From contig CAZFHI010000028.1 of NCBI GenBank assembly GCA_964518875.1, forward strand, positions 1 through 26,004: a stretch of 26,004 nucleotides of DNA, in the 5' to 3' direction. Numbering within the stretch: the first letter of the stretch is position 1; each line of letters opens with the position of its first letter. The notes below the pieces were generated by a model, which saw only the letters and a program-made list of their open reading frames with translations, did no database searches and was not told the origin of the DNA. The position numbers were made by a program, and so were the translations under genes. This document shows positions 6,454-14,162 of the stretch, one piece after another. This DNA is from DTU024 sp964518875. GTDB lineage: Bacteria > Bacillota > Clostridia > Christensenellales > Aristaeellaceae.

Positions 6454-7077
6454 ATGCCAACCATTTCAATGGTAAATATGCAGGGCGATCCTGCAGGCTC
6501 CATAGAGCTGAACGACAGCGTGTTTGGCGTAACGCCTCATGTTGCTTCCATGCATTTAGTTGTACGCTCTATTTTAGCAGCCAAACGCCAGGGCACGCAG
6601 AGCGCCCTTTCCCGCGGAGAGGTAAAAGGCGGCGGCCGCAAAATATATCGCCAGAAGGGCACAGGCAGAGCGCGCCATCACGGCAACCGCGCGCCGCAGT
6701 TCCGCCACGGCGGAGTGGTCTTTGCGCCAAAGCCGCGCGACTACGTTATAAACGTTCCGAGGAAAGTTCGCCGTCTGGCATTACTAAGCGCGCTGTCCTC
6801 AAAGGTACAGTCCGGAGACGTTATCGTGCTTGACAGCCTTAAGCTTGACGAAGGCAAGACTAAACTCATGGCGAACGTATTAAAAGCCGTAGGAGCGGAA
6901 AACAAGGTGTTGCTTGTTACGGAAGACAGCGATGAAAATATCCGCCGCGCGGGCAATAACATAAAGCTTCTTCAGGCCGCTTATCCCAATACCATAAACG
7001 TTTACGACACACTGCGCGCAGACAAGCTGCTTTTAACCAAAGACGCAGTTACAGCCATAGAGGAGGTTTATGCGTAA
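6454..7077 (+). CDS. rplD: 50S ribosomal protein L4
   Basis: L4 lines the nascent peptide tunnel and in E. coli is also the repressor of its own S10 operon. The 207-residue protein has the extended basic loop GGGRKIYRQKGTGRARHHGN, then FRHGGVVFAPKPRDY, which reaches the tunnel constriction. The C-terminal half (VIVLDSLKLDEGKTK, KVLLVTEDSD) is the globular domain. The stop codon TAA overlaps the rplW start by one base (TAATG), implying translational coupling. The loop is the site where macrolide resistance mutations map in other species. Confidence 0.98.
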   Translation: MPTISMVNMQGDPAGSIELNDSVFGVTPHVASMHLVVRSILAAKRQGTQSALSRGEVKGGGRKIYRQKGTGRARHHGNRAPQFRHGGVVFAPKPRDYVINVPRKVRRLALLSALSSKVQSGDVIVLDSLKLDEGKTKLMANVLKAVGAENKVLLVTEDSDENIRRAGNNIKLLQAAYPNTINVYDTLRADKLLLTKDAVTAIEEVYA

Positions 7078-7373
7078 TGAAAAACCCACACGATATTATC
7101 CTGCGTCCTGTGCTAACCGAAAAAGGCTATGACGGCATCGCGGATAAACAGTACGTATTCGAAGTGGATGTAAGAGCCAACAAGATAGAAATAAAGGAAG
7201 CCCTGGAAGCCATATTTGACGATATAAAAGTAGCGAAGGTTAACACCGTGCGTACCATGGGCAAGATAAAGCGCCAGGGCAGAACATCTGGCAGGACGCC
7301 GGAAGTAAAGAAAGCTTATGTAAAGCTTACCGAGGATTCAAAACCCATCGAATTTTTCGAGGGCATGTATTAA
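7077..7373 (+). CDS. rplW: 50S ribosomal protein L23
   Basis: L23 borders the exit of the peptide tunnel and is the docking site for trigger factor and the signal recognition particle. The 98 residues show DIILRPVLTEKGY at the start, YVFEVDVRANKIEIKEALEA and VNTVRTMGKIKRQGR, the standard L23 blocks. Its ribosome binding site (GGAGG near 7062-7066) lies inside the end of rplD, and its ATG overlaps the rplD stop codon. Confidence 0.98.
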   Translation: MKNPHDIILRPVLTEKGYDGIADKQYVFEVDVRANKIEIKEALEAIFDDIKVAKVNTVRTMGKIKRQGRTSGRTPEVKKAYVKLTEDSKPIEFFEGMY

Positions 7374-7392
7374 TTAAGAAAGGAGAGGCAAT

Positions 7393-8226
7393 ATGGCAAT
7401 ACGTGTTTATAAACCAACTTCACCGGCACGCAGGAATATGTCCGCGCTGACCTATGAAGAGATTACCACCAACAAGCCTGAAAAGTCTCTGCTTGCTCCC
7501 CTCAAGAAAAATTCGGGCAGGAACAAGCAGGGCAAAATCACCGTCCGCCATCAGGGCGGAAGACAGAAGCGCAAGTACCGTATAATCGATTTTAAGCGCG
7601 ACAAGTTTGACATTCCGGCAAAGGTAGCGACCATAGAGTACGACCCCAACCGCAGCGCGTTCATAGCGCTTCTGCATTACGCTGACGGCGAAAAGCGCTA
7701 CATACTTGCGCCCGTCGGCTTAAAAGTTGGGGACAGCGTCATAAGCTCCGACGATGCCGACATTATTACAGGCAACTCGCTCCCTATTTCAGCCATACCT
7801 ATCGGCACCCTTATCCACAACGTGGAGCTTAAAAAAGGCAGGGGAGGCCAGATCGCCCGCTCTGCAGGCGCATACGCCCAGCTTATGGGCAAGGAAGGAA
7901 AGTACGCGCTTTTGCGCATGCCTTCCGGCGAAATGAGAAGAGTTCCGATAGAAGGAAGAGCCACCATAGGCACCGTTGGAAACATAGACCATGAAAACGT
8001 CAGCATAGGTAAAGCGGGCCGCAGCCGCAGGATGGGCATAAGGCCTACCGTACGCGGTTCAGCCATGAACCCTGTGGATCACCCGCACGGCGGCGGCGAA
8101 GGCAAAGCCCCTATCGGTATGCCTTCACCTGTTACACCATGGGGCAAGCCCACTTTGGGATACAAGACGCGCAAGCATAAAAAGTATTCCGATCCTATGG
8201 TTATCCATCGCAGGAACAAGAAGTGA
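7393..8226 (+). CDS. rplB: 50S ribosomal protein L2
   Basis: L2 is a primary 23S rRNA binder needed for subunit association and peptidyl transfer. The 277 residues are the normal length. The N-terminal OB-like part contains GRNKQGKITVRHQGGRQKRK, the middle SH3-like part KYALLRMPSGEMRRV, and the C-terminal tail VDHPHGGGEGKAPIGMPSPV with the invariant histidines (His230/His232) near the catalytic centre. The end TRKHKKYSDPMVIHRRNKK is canonical. Start ATG follows AAAGGAGAGG. Confidence 0.99.
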   Translation: MAIRVYKPTSPARRNMSALTYEEITTNKPEKSLLAPLKKNSGRNKQGKITVRHQGGRQKRKYRIIDFKRDKFDIPAKVATIEYDPNRSAFIALLHYADGEKRYILAPVGLKVGDSVISSDDADIITGNSLPISAIPIGTLIHNVELKKGRGGQIARSAGAYAQLMGKEGKYALLRMPSGEMRRVPIEGRATIGTVGNIDHENVSIGKAGRSRRMGIRPTVRGSAMNPVDHPHGGGEGKAPIGMPSPVTPWGKPTLGYKTRKHKKYSDPMVIHRRNKK

Positions 8227-8251
8227 CAAGGTGAAAGGAGGAAATTTATAG

Positions 8252-8533
8252 ATGAGTCGTTCAATAAAGAAAGGACCTTTCGTAAGCGAAAGACTTTACA
8301 AAAGGGTCGAAGCAATGAATGCGTCCGGAAAGAAATCCGTCCTCAAAACCTGGTCGCGTTCTTCAACAATTTTTCCGGAATTTGTAGGGCACACAATAGC
8401 TGTGCATGACGGCCGCAAGCATGTTCCGGTATATATTACAGAAGACATGGTAGGCCACAAGCTCGGCGAGTTTGCGCCTACAAGGACGTTCAGAGGCCAC
8501 GCCGGTTCAAAGAGCACCGGCGCTACAAAATAG
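8252..8533 (+). CDS. rpsS: 30S ribosomal protein S19
   Basis: S19 forms a complex with S13 in the 30S head near the A site. The 93 residues begin MSRSIKKGPFV and contain WSRSSTIFPEFVGHTIAVHD and GHKLGEFAPTRTFRGHAGSK, both hallmark blocks. A good AAAGGAGG precedes the ATG. It sits between rplB and rplV as in nearly all bacteria. Confidence 0.98.
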   Translation: MSRSIKKGPFVSERLYKRVEAMNASGKKSVLKTWSRSSTIFPEFVGHTIAVHDGRKHVPVYITEDMVGHKLGEFAPTRTFRGHAGSKSTGATK

Positions 8534-8554
8534 CGAGAAAGGAGAAACAAGCTT

Positions 8555-8950
8555 ATGGCAAGCAATACACGCGATAAAGGCATCAAGCATCGCGAAAACC
8601 GCGACATGCGCCCCAAGGCTCATGTAAAGCATGTGCGCATCTCCTCTCGCAAGGTTGTTCCGGTTATCAACCTTATCCGCGGCAAGAGCGTAGATGAAGC
8701 AAGAGCAATATTAAAATTCACCCCCAAGGCCGCTTCGCCCATAGTGCTTAAGCTGCTCGACAGCGCAGTGGCAAACGCAGTAAACAATATGGATATGAAC
8801 GCGAATGACCTGTATGTGGCGGAAGTTTATACAGGCCAGGGACCGACCATGAAGCGCTTTATTGCGCGCTCACGCGGTTCGGCAGCTCCCATATTAAAAC
8901 GCACCAGCCATATCAGCATTGTACTGGACAGTAAACAGGAGGAATTTTAA
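8555..8950 (+). CDS. rplV: 50S ribosomal protein L22
   Basis: L22 contacts all 23S rRNA domains, and its beta-hairpin lines the exit tunnel. The 131 residues are longer than the usual 110-115 because of a charged N-terminal extension of about 20 residues (MASNTRDKGIKHRENRDM) before the core RPKAHVKHVRISSRKVVPVI. AAAGGAG about ten bases before the ATG supports this start; Met18 is a possible alternative. The core has SPIVLKLLDSAVANAVNN and GQGPTMKRFIARSRGSAAPI, the tunnel loop. The stop overlaps the rpsC start (TAATG). Confidence 0.97.
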   Translation: MASNTRDKGIKHRENRDMRPKAHVKHVRISSRKVVPVINLIRGKSVDEARAILKFTPKAASPIVLKLLDSAVANAVNNMDMNANDLYVAEVYTGQGPTMKRFIARSRGSAAPILKRTSHISIVLDSKQEEF

Positions 8951-9618
8951 TGGGTCAGAAAGTTAATCCCCACGGCGCGCGGGTTGGCGTTATATTTAAC
9001 TGGAGCACACGCTGGTACGCCAACAAGAAAGAGTATGCGGATAATCTTATAGAAGACTATAATCTTCGCAAAATGCTGAAGGAAAAGTATTATTCGACAG
9101 GCATAAGCCGCGTAGATATTTCGCGCACAGCGTCGCGCGTTACAATAGATATTCATACCGGAAGGCCCGGCATAGTTATTGGCCGCGGCGGCAAAGGCAT
9201 TGAAGAACTTAAGGAAAACGTTGAAAAGCAGCTTGGCAAGCCTGTTATTATAAACGTGCTTGAAATAAAGAACCCCGATACGGACGCTCAGCTCGTAGCG
9301 GAAAACATAGCCCAGCAGCTTGAAAAGCGTATTTCTTTCAGGCGCGCAATGAAGCAGAGCATACAGCGCTCCATGCGCGCAGGCGTTAAGGGCATAAAGA
9401 CTTCTGTAAGCGGAAGACTTGGAGGCGCTGATATAGCCCGCTCCGAGCAGTACCACGAAGGCTCCATACCGCTGCAGACCCTTCGCGCCAACATAGACTA
9501 TGGTTTTGCTGAAGCAAACACCACTTATGGAAAATTAGGCGTTAAAGTGTGGATATATAAGGGACAGATACTCCCTCAGCCTAAGAACGAATCCACAAAA
9601 GCGGAAGGAGGCAGATAA
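8950..9618 (+). CDS. rpsC: 30S ribosomal protein S3
   Basis: S3 is at the mRNA entry channel and contributes to the ribosomal helicase function with S4 and S5. The 222 residues start MGQKVNPHGARVGVI. The type-2 KH domain shows IVIGRGGKGIEELKENVEKQ with its GxxG-like loop. The C-terminal domain has SGRLGGADIARSEQYHEGSI and TYGKLGVKVWIYKG. A GGAGG within the end of rplV serves as its ribosome binding site, and the start codon shares one base with the rplV stop. Confidence 0.98.
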   Translation: MGQKVNPHGARVGVIFNWSTRWYANKKEYADNLIEDYNLRKMLKEKYYSTGISRVDISRTASRVTIDIHTGRPGIVIGRGGKGIEELKENVEKQLGKPVIINVLEIKNPDTDAQLVAENIAQQLEKRISFRRAMKQSIQRSMRAGVKGIKTSVSGRLGGADIARSEQYHEGSIPLQTLRANIDYGFAEANTTYGKLGVKVWIYKGQILPQPKNESTKAEGGR

Positions 9619-9621
9619 GCC

Positions 9622-10050
9622 ATGTTGATGCCAAAAAGAGTAAAGCATCGCAAGCAGTTCCGTGGCCGCATGAAGGGCAAGGCGTATCGCGGCAACACAG
9701 TTTCTTACGGCGACTGGGGTTTGGTTGCTCAGGATCCAAGCTGGGTTACCAGCCAGCAGATAGAAGCCGCCCGTGTTGCTTTAACACGTCATACAAAGCG
9801 TGGCGGCCAGGTTTGGATTAAAATATTCCCAGACAAGCCCGTAACGGCTAAGCCTGCCGAAACCCGCATGGGATCAGGCAAAGGATCGCCGGAATACTGG
9901 GTTGCGGTCGTAAAGCCCGGCCGCGTAATGTTTGAAATAGGCGGCGTTGATGAAAGCGTTGCAAAGGAAGCGCTCAGGCTTGCTTCCGCGAAGCTTCCAA
10001 TGCGCACCAAGATAATATCAAAAGCACAGAGCGAAGGCGGTGAGGTCTGA
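9622..10050 (+). CDS. rplP: 50S ribosomal protein L16
   Basis: L16 organises the tRNA binding sites near helices 38 and 89 of 23S rRNA. The start MLMPKRVKHRKQFRGRMKGK is the family N-terminus, which decides for the ATG at 9622 over the ATG two codons later. WVTSQQIEAARVALTRHTKR and IKIFPDKPVTAKPAETRMGS are diagnostic, and the latter contains the loop that reaches the A site. 142 residues. Three bases separate it from rpsC. Confidence 0.98.
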   Translation: MLMPKRVKHRKQFRGRMKGKAYRGNTVSYGDWGLVAQDPSWVTSQQIEAARVALTRHTKRGGQVWIKIFPDKPVTAKPAETRMGSGKGSPEYWVAVVKPGRVMFEIGGVDESVAKEALRLASAKLPMRTKIISKAQSEGGEV

Positions 10051-10051
10051 A

Positions 10052-10252
10052 ATGAAAGCAAGCGAATTTGCTGCTATGAGCCAGGAAGAGCTTAACAACA
10101 AAATAAAAGAACTCAAAAGCGAGCTTTTCAACTTACGTTTCCGCCTTGCCACAGGCCAGTTGGAAAACACGATGCAGATAAGCATGGTTAAAAAAGACAT
10201 CGCAAGAGCGTTAACAGTACAGGCGCAGCAGGCCCAAAAGGCCGCCCGATAA
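10052..10252 (+). CDS. rpmC: 50S ribosomal protein L29
   Basis: A 66-residue two-helix protein near the tunnel exit that touches L23. MKASEFAAMSQEELNNKIKE and LKSELFNLRFRLATGQLENT are canonical for L29. The frame is open further upstream, but the ATG at 10052 follows a GGTGAGG sequence and matches the family N-terminus, so I use it. It lies one base past the rplP stop. The alanine/glutamine-rich end (LTVQAQQAQKAAR) is somewhat unusual in sequence but normal in length. Confidence 0.96.
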   Translation: MKASEFAAMSQEELNNKIKELKSELFNLRFRLATGQLENTMQISMVKKDIARALTVQAQQAQKAAR

Positions 10253-10273
10253 CCGCAAGAAGGAGGCAAAGGA

Positions 10274-10534
10274 ATGTCAGAGGAAAGACAATTACGCAAG
10301 ACGCGCGTAGGCAAGGTAGTGTCTGACAAGATGGATAAAACCGTCGTTGTAGCTGTAAACCGTCTGGTAAAGCACCCGCTGTACGGAAAATACCTTAAGC
10401 GTACAGGCAAGCTTCAGGCGCATGACGAGCAGAACGCCTGCGGTATCGGGGATACCGTGCGCATAATGGAAACACGCCCGCTCAGCAAGAACAAGTGCTG
10501 GCGCGTGGTGGAAATTATAGAAAAAGCGAAGTAA
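10274..10534 (+). CDS. rpsQ: 30S ribosomal protein S17
   Basis: S17 is an OB-fold primary binder of the 16S 5' domain. The 86 residues have KTRVGKVVSDKMDKTVVVAV, then HPLYGKYLKRTGKLQAHDE and GDTVRIMETRPLSKNKCWRV, an essentially textbook S17. AGGAGG lies ten bases before the ATG. It is followed by a 48-base gap with a hairpin, at the point where the E. coli S10 operon ends and the spc operon begins. Confidence 0.98.
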   Translation: MSEERQLRKTRVGKVVSDKMDKTVVVAVNRLVKHPLYGKYLKRTGKLQAHDEQNACGIGDTVRIMETRPLSKNKCWRVVEIIEKAK

Positions 10535-10535
10535 A

Positions 10536-10558
10536 ACGGTGCATGTAGAACATGCCGT
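10536..10558 (+). other. Hairpin between rpsQ and rplN
   Basis: GCATGT (10541-10546) pairs with ACATGC (10550-10555) around an AGA loop. After a two-base bulge the stem continues with ACG (10536-10538) and CGT (10556-10558). No U-tract follows, so it is not a terminator as it stands. It could be a processing or stability element, which is inference. Confidence 0.4.
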
Positions 10559-10582
10559 AAGCCATATAAAGGAGGAAGCCCT

Positions 10583-10951
10583 ATGATACAGCCGCAAACC
10601 CGGCTAAAAGTTGCCGATAATTCCGGCGCTAAAGAGATAATGTGCATACGCGTATTGGGCGGTTCTTTCAGAAGAACGGCGTCCGTCGGCGATGTTATTA
10701 TCGCGAGCGTAAAATCGGCTTCACCAGGCGGACAGGTGAAAAAAGGCGAAGTAGTGCGTGCGGTAATCGTGCGCGTAAGCAAGGATCTTCGCCGTCCGGA
10801 CGGTAGCTACATCAAGTTTGACGATAACGCCGCCGTAATAATAAACGACGCAAACCAGCCCCGCGGAACACGCATATTTGGCCCTGTTGCAAGAGAACTG
10901 CGCGAAAGGGACTTTATGAAAATCGTTTCCCTCGCGCCGGAAGTGCTTTAG
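10583..10951 (+). CDS. rplN: 50S ribosomal protein L14
   Basis: L14 sits at the subunit interface with L19 and is the docking site of the silencing factor RsfS, whose gene is also in this window at 22427. The 122 residues start MIQPQTRLKVADNSGAKEIM, followed by IRVLGGSFRRTASVGDVIIA, IKFDDNAAVIINDANQPRGT, and RIFGPVARELRERDFMKIVS. All are diagnostic. The upstream AAAGGAGG is strong, perhaps because it restarts translation after the rpsQ gap. Confidence 0.99.
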   Translation: MIQPQTRLKVADNSGAKEIMCIRVLGGSFRRTASVGDVIIASVKSASPGGQVKKGEVVRAVIVRVSKDLRRPDGSYIKFDDNAAVIINDANQPRGTRIFGPVARELRERDFMKIVSLAPEVL

Positions 10952-10960
10952 GAGGCCCAT

Positions 10961-11278
10961 ATGAAATTACATGTAAAGACAAACGATGAAGTAATGGTTA
11001 TGACGGGCAAGGATAAGGGCGTTAAGGGAAAAGTGCTTAAAGCGTTTCCTAAGACAGGCAGGATAATAGTAGAAGGCGTGTCTGTTTCGACCAAGCACCA
11101 GAAATCCCGCGCCCAGGGTCAGCCCGGAGGAATAATTAAGAAGGAAACGTCAATAGACGCAAGCAACGTTATGCTTGTGTGCCAGAAGTGCGGCAAGCCG
11201 TCGCGCTACGGCAAAAAAGTGCTTGAAAACGGCAAAAAGGTTCGCATCTGCAAAAAATGCGGCGAACAGATGGACTGA
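10961..11278 (+). CDS. rplX: 50S ribosomal protein L24 with C-terminal zinc ribbon
   Basis: L24 is an assembly initiator that binds the 23S 5' domain. Its KOW motif is at residues 8-35 (EVMVMTGKDKGVKGKVLKAF). The 105-residue protein ends with two CxxC pairs, Cys74/Cys77 (VCQKCGKPSR) and Cys97/Cys100 (ICKKCGE), a likely zinc ribbon seen in many but not all L24 proteins. AGGAGG precedes the ATG closely, and the gap to rplN is nine bases. Confidence 0.98.
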   Translation: MKLHVKTNDEVMVMTGKDKGVKGKVLKAFPKTGRIIVEGVSVSTKHQKSRAQGQPGGIIKKETSIDASNVMLVCQKCGKPSRYGKKVLENGKKVRICKKCGEQMD

Positions 11279-11291
11279 GGAGGTATAGCAA

Positions 11292-11834
11292 ATGGCTACA
11301 AGAATTAAAGAAAAATATCTGTCTGAAGCTGTACCCGCTCTTCATGATAAATTCGGTTACAGCAACATGATGGAAATGCCTAAGCTTTCCAAGATAGTTA
11401 TAAACGTAGGCTTAGGCGACTGCAAGGAAAACCCGAAGCTTCTCGAATCGGCAGTTGCTGAAATCGCAAACATAACCGGTCAAAAGCCCATAATAACCAA
11501 GGCGAAAAAATCTGTCGCAAACTTTAAGGTTCGCGAGGGCATGAACGTAGGCGCCAAGGTTACGCTGCGCGGGAGCCGCATGGAAGAATTCTTTGACAGA
11601 CTGGTAAGCGTCGCCCTTCCGCGCGTCCGCGACTTCAGAGGCGTATCCGCCAAAGCGTTCGACGGCCGCGGCAACTACGCCTTAGGCATAAGGGAGCAGC
11701 TTATATTCCCTGAGATAGACTACGATAAGGTAGAAAAGGTACGCGGATTGGAAATCATTTTTGTTACCACAGCCAAAACGGACGAGGAAGCAAAGGAGCT
11801 TCTGTCAATACTTGGCATGCCGTTTGCAGAGTAA
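11292..11834 (+). CDS. rplE: 50S ribosomal protein L5
   Basis: L5 binds 5S rRNA and forms the central protuberance, contacting P-site tRNA and S13. The 180 residues include KLSKIVINVGLGDCKENPKL, GQKPIITKAKKSVANFKVRE, VALPRVRDFRGVSAKAFDGR, and the YALGIREQLIFPEIDYDKV block. The end shows TAKTDEEAKELLSILGMPF. Every conserved L5 block is present at the normal length. Start ATG follows GAGGAGG. Confidence 0.99.
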   Translation: MATRIKEKYLSEAVPALHDKFGYSNMMEMPKLSKIVINVGLGDCKENPKLLESAVAEIANITGQKPIITKAKKSVANFKVREGMNVGAKVTLRGSRMEEFFDRLVSVALPRVRDFRGVSAKAFDGRGNYALGIREQLIFPEIDYDKVEKVRGLEIIFVTTAKTDEEAKELLSILGMPFAE

Positions 11835-11847
11835 GGGAGGGAAAGTA

Positions 11848-12033
11848 ATGGCAAAGACAAGCAAAAAAATAAGTCAGCAGAGAAAGCCCAAGTTCTCTAC
11901 CCGCGCATATACGCGCTGCCGCATATGCGGAAGACCGCACGCGGTACTGCGCCGTTATGGCATATGCCGTATATGCTTCCGCGAACTCGCCTATAAAGGA
12001 CAGATCCCGGGCGTTCGCAAGGCAAGCTGGTAA
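11848..12033 (+). CDS. rpsN: 30S ribosomal protein S14, zinc-binding type (type Z)
   Basis: This is the short, 61-residue S14. It carries four zinc-ligand cysteines: Cys24, Cys27 (TRCRICGRP), Cys40 and Cys43 (GICRICFREL), ending GQIPGVRKASW. The type-Z protein is the zinc-dependent paralogue; Firmicutes that face zinc starvation often keep a cysteine-free copy elsewhere. The frame continues upstream into rplE, but AGGGAGGG before the ATG at 11848 and the family N-terminus MAKTSKK set the start. Confidence 0.98.
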   Translation: MAKTSKKISQQRKPKFSTRAYTRCRICGRPHAVLRRYGICRICFRELAYKGQIPGVRKASW

Positions 12034-12061
12034 GCGTTAAGCAAAAGGAGGATTCGCATTT

Positions 12062-12463
12062 ATGAATATTAACGACCCTATCGCCGACATGCTCACCAGA
12101 ATACGCAATGCGCAGGTTGCCAAGCATGATACGGTTATTATCCCCGCAAGCAAGAACAAAAAAGCCATCGCAAAAATTCTTTACGACGAAGGCTATGTAA
12201 AGTCTTACGAATTTATAGACGACGGCGTGCAGGGGCAGATAAAGCTTCATATTAAATACATCGACGACCGCAAGAACCCGGTTATAGGCGGGCTGCGTCG
12301 TATTTCAAAGCCCGGTCTCAGAGTCTATGCAAAATGCGAGGACCTGCCTAAAGTGTTGGGCGGGCTGGGTATTGCCATCATTTCAACTTCCAGAGGCGTC
12401 ATGACAGACCGCGACGCGCGCAACGCGCACTTGGGCGGCGAAGTTATGGCGTACGTCTGGTAA
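12062..12463 (+). CDS. rpsH: 30S ribosomal protein S8
   Basis: S8 is a primary 16S rRNA binder at helix 21 and the translational repressor of the spc operon in E. coli. The 133 residues open with NINDPIADMLTRIRNAQVAK. The C-terminal domain has GLRVYAKCEDLPKVLGGLGI, AIISTSRGVMTDRDARNAHL and GGEVMAYVW, the RNA-binding signature. AAAAGGAGG is ten bases before the ATG. Confidence 0.99.
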   Translation: MNINDPIADMLTRIRNAQVAKHDTVIIPASKNKKAIAKILYDEGYVKSYEFIDDGVQGQIKLHIKYIDDRKNPVIGGLRRISKPGLRVYAKCEDLPKVLGGLGIAIISTSRGVMTDRDARNAHLGGEVMAYVW

Positions 12464-12488
12464 CAGTAACGCTAGGAGGTGTAACACG

Positions 12489-13028
12489 ATGTCACGTATC
12501 GGTAAATTACCGGTTCCTGTGCCGAATGGCGTTACAGTAACAATAAGCAAGGATAACCTTGTAACTGTAAAGGGCCCGAAGGGCACGCTTTCGCAGCAGG
12601 TAGGAAAAGAATTTAAACTAAGTCAGGAAAACGGTCATCTGACCATAGTCCGTCCGAGCGACTCAAAGCCGCACAAAGCAAAGCACGGCCTCTACCGTTC
12701 GCTTATAAACAACATGGTATTGGGCGTTACTTCAGGCTTTGAAAAAACGCTTGAAATAATCGGTACAGGCTACCGCGCGCAGGCGGAAGGCAAAAAGCTT
12801 ACGATTAACGCAGGGCATTCTCATCCAGTCGTATTCAATGCCCCGGACGGAATTACATTTGAAACGCCTACTGCAACAACTGTTGTAGTAAAAGGCTTAG
12901 ATAAACAGCTTGTCGGTAACTTAGCGGCTGATATACGCGCAGTACGCGAGCCCGAGCCATACCTTGGCAAAGGCATTCGCTACAAGGGCGAGCATGTACG
13001 CCGCAAGGAAGGCAAGGCCGGCAAATAA
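12489..13028 (+). CDS. rplF: 50S ribosomal protein L6
   Basis: L6 stabilises the sarcin-ricin loop region and the GTPase factor binding site. The 179 residues start MSRIGKLPVPVPNGVTVTIS and contain TVKGPKGTLSQQV, then LINNMVLGVTSGFEKTLEII and GTGYRAQAEGKKLTINAGHS. The C-terminal RNA-binding part ends with PEPYLGKGIRYKGEHVRRKE. The two tandem RRM-like halves are of normal length. Confidence 0.99.
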   Translation: MSRIGKLPVPVPNGVTVTISKDNLVTVKGPKGTLSQQVGKEFKLSQENGHLTIVRPSDSKPHKAKHGLYRSLINNMVLGVTSGFEKTLEIIGTGYRAQAEGKKLTINAGHSHPVVFNAPDGITFETPTATTVVVKGLDKQLVGNLAADIRAVREPEPYLGKGIRYKGEHVRRKEGKAGK

Positions 13029-13047
13029 CAGGAGGGAGTGAACGCTA

Positions 13048-13416
13048 ATGTTTAAAAAGAGCGATAAAAATGCACAGCGCCTTAAAAGGCATGCCCGTAT
13101 ACGCAGACATATAAGCGGCACCTCCGAGGTACCGCGCCTGAACGTATACCGCAGCAACCAGTACATCTATGCTCAGATCATAGATGACATAAAGGGAATC
13201 ACACTTGCTCAGGCGTCTTCCATGGAGCCTAAGATCCAGGAAGAGGCAAAGGGCAAAACCAAGGTAGAAGCTTCCAAGCTCGTGGGCAAAGCGGTTGCAG
13301 AGCGTGCGATGGAAGCCGGTGTGTCGAACGTTGTGTTTGACCGTGGCGGCTATCTGTACGAGGGGCGCGTAGCTTCTTTAGCGGACGGCGCGCGTGAAGC
13401 CGGGCTAAAATTTTAA
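13048..13416 (+). CDS. rplR: 50S ribosomal protein L18
   Basis: L18 carries 5S rRNA into the large subunit together with L5. The 122 residues have a basic N-terminus (RLKRHARIRRHISGTSEVPR), LNVYRSNQYIYAQIIDDIKG, and end VVFDRGGYLYEGRVASLADG plus AREAGLKF, the universal L18 C-terminus. AGGAGGGAG precedes the ATG by about ten bases. Confidence 0.99.
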   Translation: MFKKSDKNAQRLKRHARIRRHISGTSEVPRLNVYRSNQYIYAQIIDDIKGITLAQASSMEPKIQEEAKGKTKVEASKLVGKAVAERAMEAGVSNVVFDRGGYLYEGRVASLADGAREAGLKF

Positions 13417-13434
13417 TAGGAGGACAGATATCGC

Positions 13435-13971
13435 ATGGCTCGCAGACAGGATCGCAAACAAAATCGTCGCCAGGAACAGGAAAGCGAATTCAAAGAGAAG
13501 CTCGTTGCTGTAAACAGAGTCAGCAAAACCGTTAAAGGCGGCAGGAATATACGCTTTTCAGCGCTTGTTGTAATAGGCGATGAAGCAGGCAGAGTTGGCG
13601 CGGGTACAGGCAAAGCGGTTGAAATACCGGATGCCATCCGCAAGGCCGTACAGGATGCCAAAAAACATCTTATTAATGTACCGATTGTGGGAACCACCAT
13701 ACCCCATCAGGTCAATGGCTATTTTGGTACCAGCAAGGTCGTATTGCTTCCGGCTGAAGAAGGCGCAGGCGTTATAGCAGGCGGCGCAGCCAGAGCAGTT
13801 TTGGAGCTTGCCGGCATACGCGACATTCGCACAAAGAGCTTTGGTTCAAGCAATCCGGTTAACACAGTAAAAGCTACCGTTGAAGGCCTTAAGCTCCTCC
13901 GTTCGGCAGAAAGCGTTGCCCGCCTTCGCGGAAAAACGGTTGAAGCGGTACTTGGGCAGGAGGAAATATGA
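13435..13971 (+). CDS. rpsE: 30S ribosomal protein S5
   Basis: S5 sits at the mRNA entry and affects decoding fidelity. The 178-residue protein has a polar N-terminus (ARRQDRKQNRRQEQESEF), the double-stranded RNA-binding domain (LVAVNRVSKTVKGGRNIRFS, VVIGDEAGRVGAGTGKA), and a C-terminal domain with PAEEGAGVIAGGAARAVLEL and GSSNPVNTVKATVEGL. Its TGA stop overlaps the rpmD ATG (ATGA). The ribosome binding site AGGAGG lies eleven bases before the start. Confidence 0.99.
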   Translation: MARRQDRKQNRRQEQESEFKEKLVAVNRVSKTVKGGRNIRFSALVVIGDEAGRVGAGTGKAVEIPDAIRKAVQDAKKHLINVPIVGTTIPHQVNGYFGTSKVVLLPAEEGAGVIAGGAARAVLELAGIRDIRTKSFGSSNPVNTVKATVEGLKLLRSAESVARLRGKTVEAVLGQEEI

Positions 13972-14162
13972 ACTTAAAAATAACTTTGAAAAAGTCAACC
14001 ATAGCAAGGAAACCAAAGCACATCAAAACCGTTGAGGCGCTCGGCCTTCACAAGGTTGGTCAAAGCGTGATCAAGCCTGATAATCCAAGCGTGCGCGGCC
14101 AGGTTTTCTCTGTAAGGCATTTAGTAGAAGTGGAAGAACTTAAGGAGGGTGAAAATTCGTGA
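13968..14162 (+). CDS. rpmD: 50S ribosomal protein L30
   Basis: A 64-residue protein with LKITLKKSTIARKPKHIKTV, ALGLHKVGQSVIKPDNPSVR and GQVFSVRHLVEVEEL, all standard for bacterial L30. It starts inside the rpsE stop (ATGA) and uses an AGGAGG at the end of rpsE. Its TGA in turn overlaps the GTG start of rplO, so rpsE-rpmD-rplO form a continuous coupled unit. Confidence 0.97.
   Translation: MNLKITLKKSTIARKPKHIKTVEALGLHKVGQSVIKPDNPSVRGQVFSVRHLVEVEELKEGENS

Noticed and set aside
8947..9456. Long minus-strand open frame (169 codons) over rpsC
   Set aside because: It is a shadow of rpsC codon usage; the tyrosine/alanine-rich product has no recognisable domain and no ribosome binding site.
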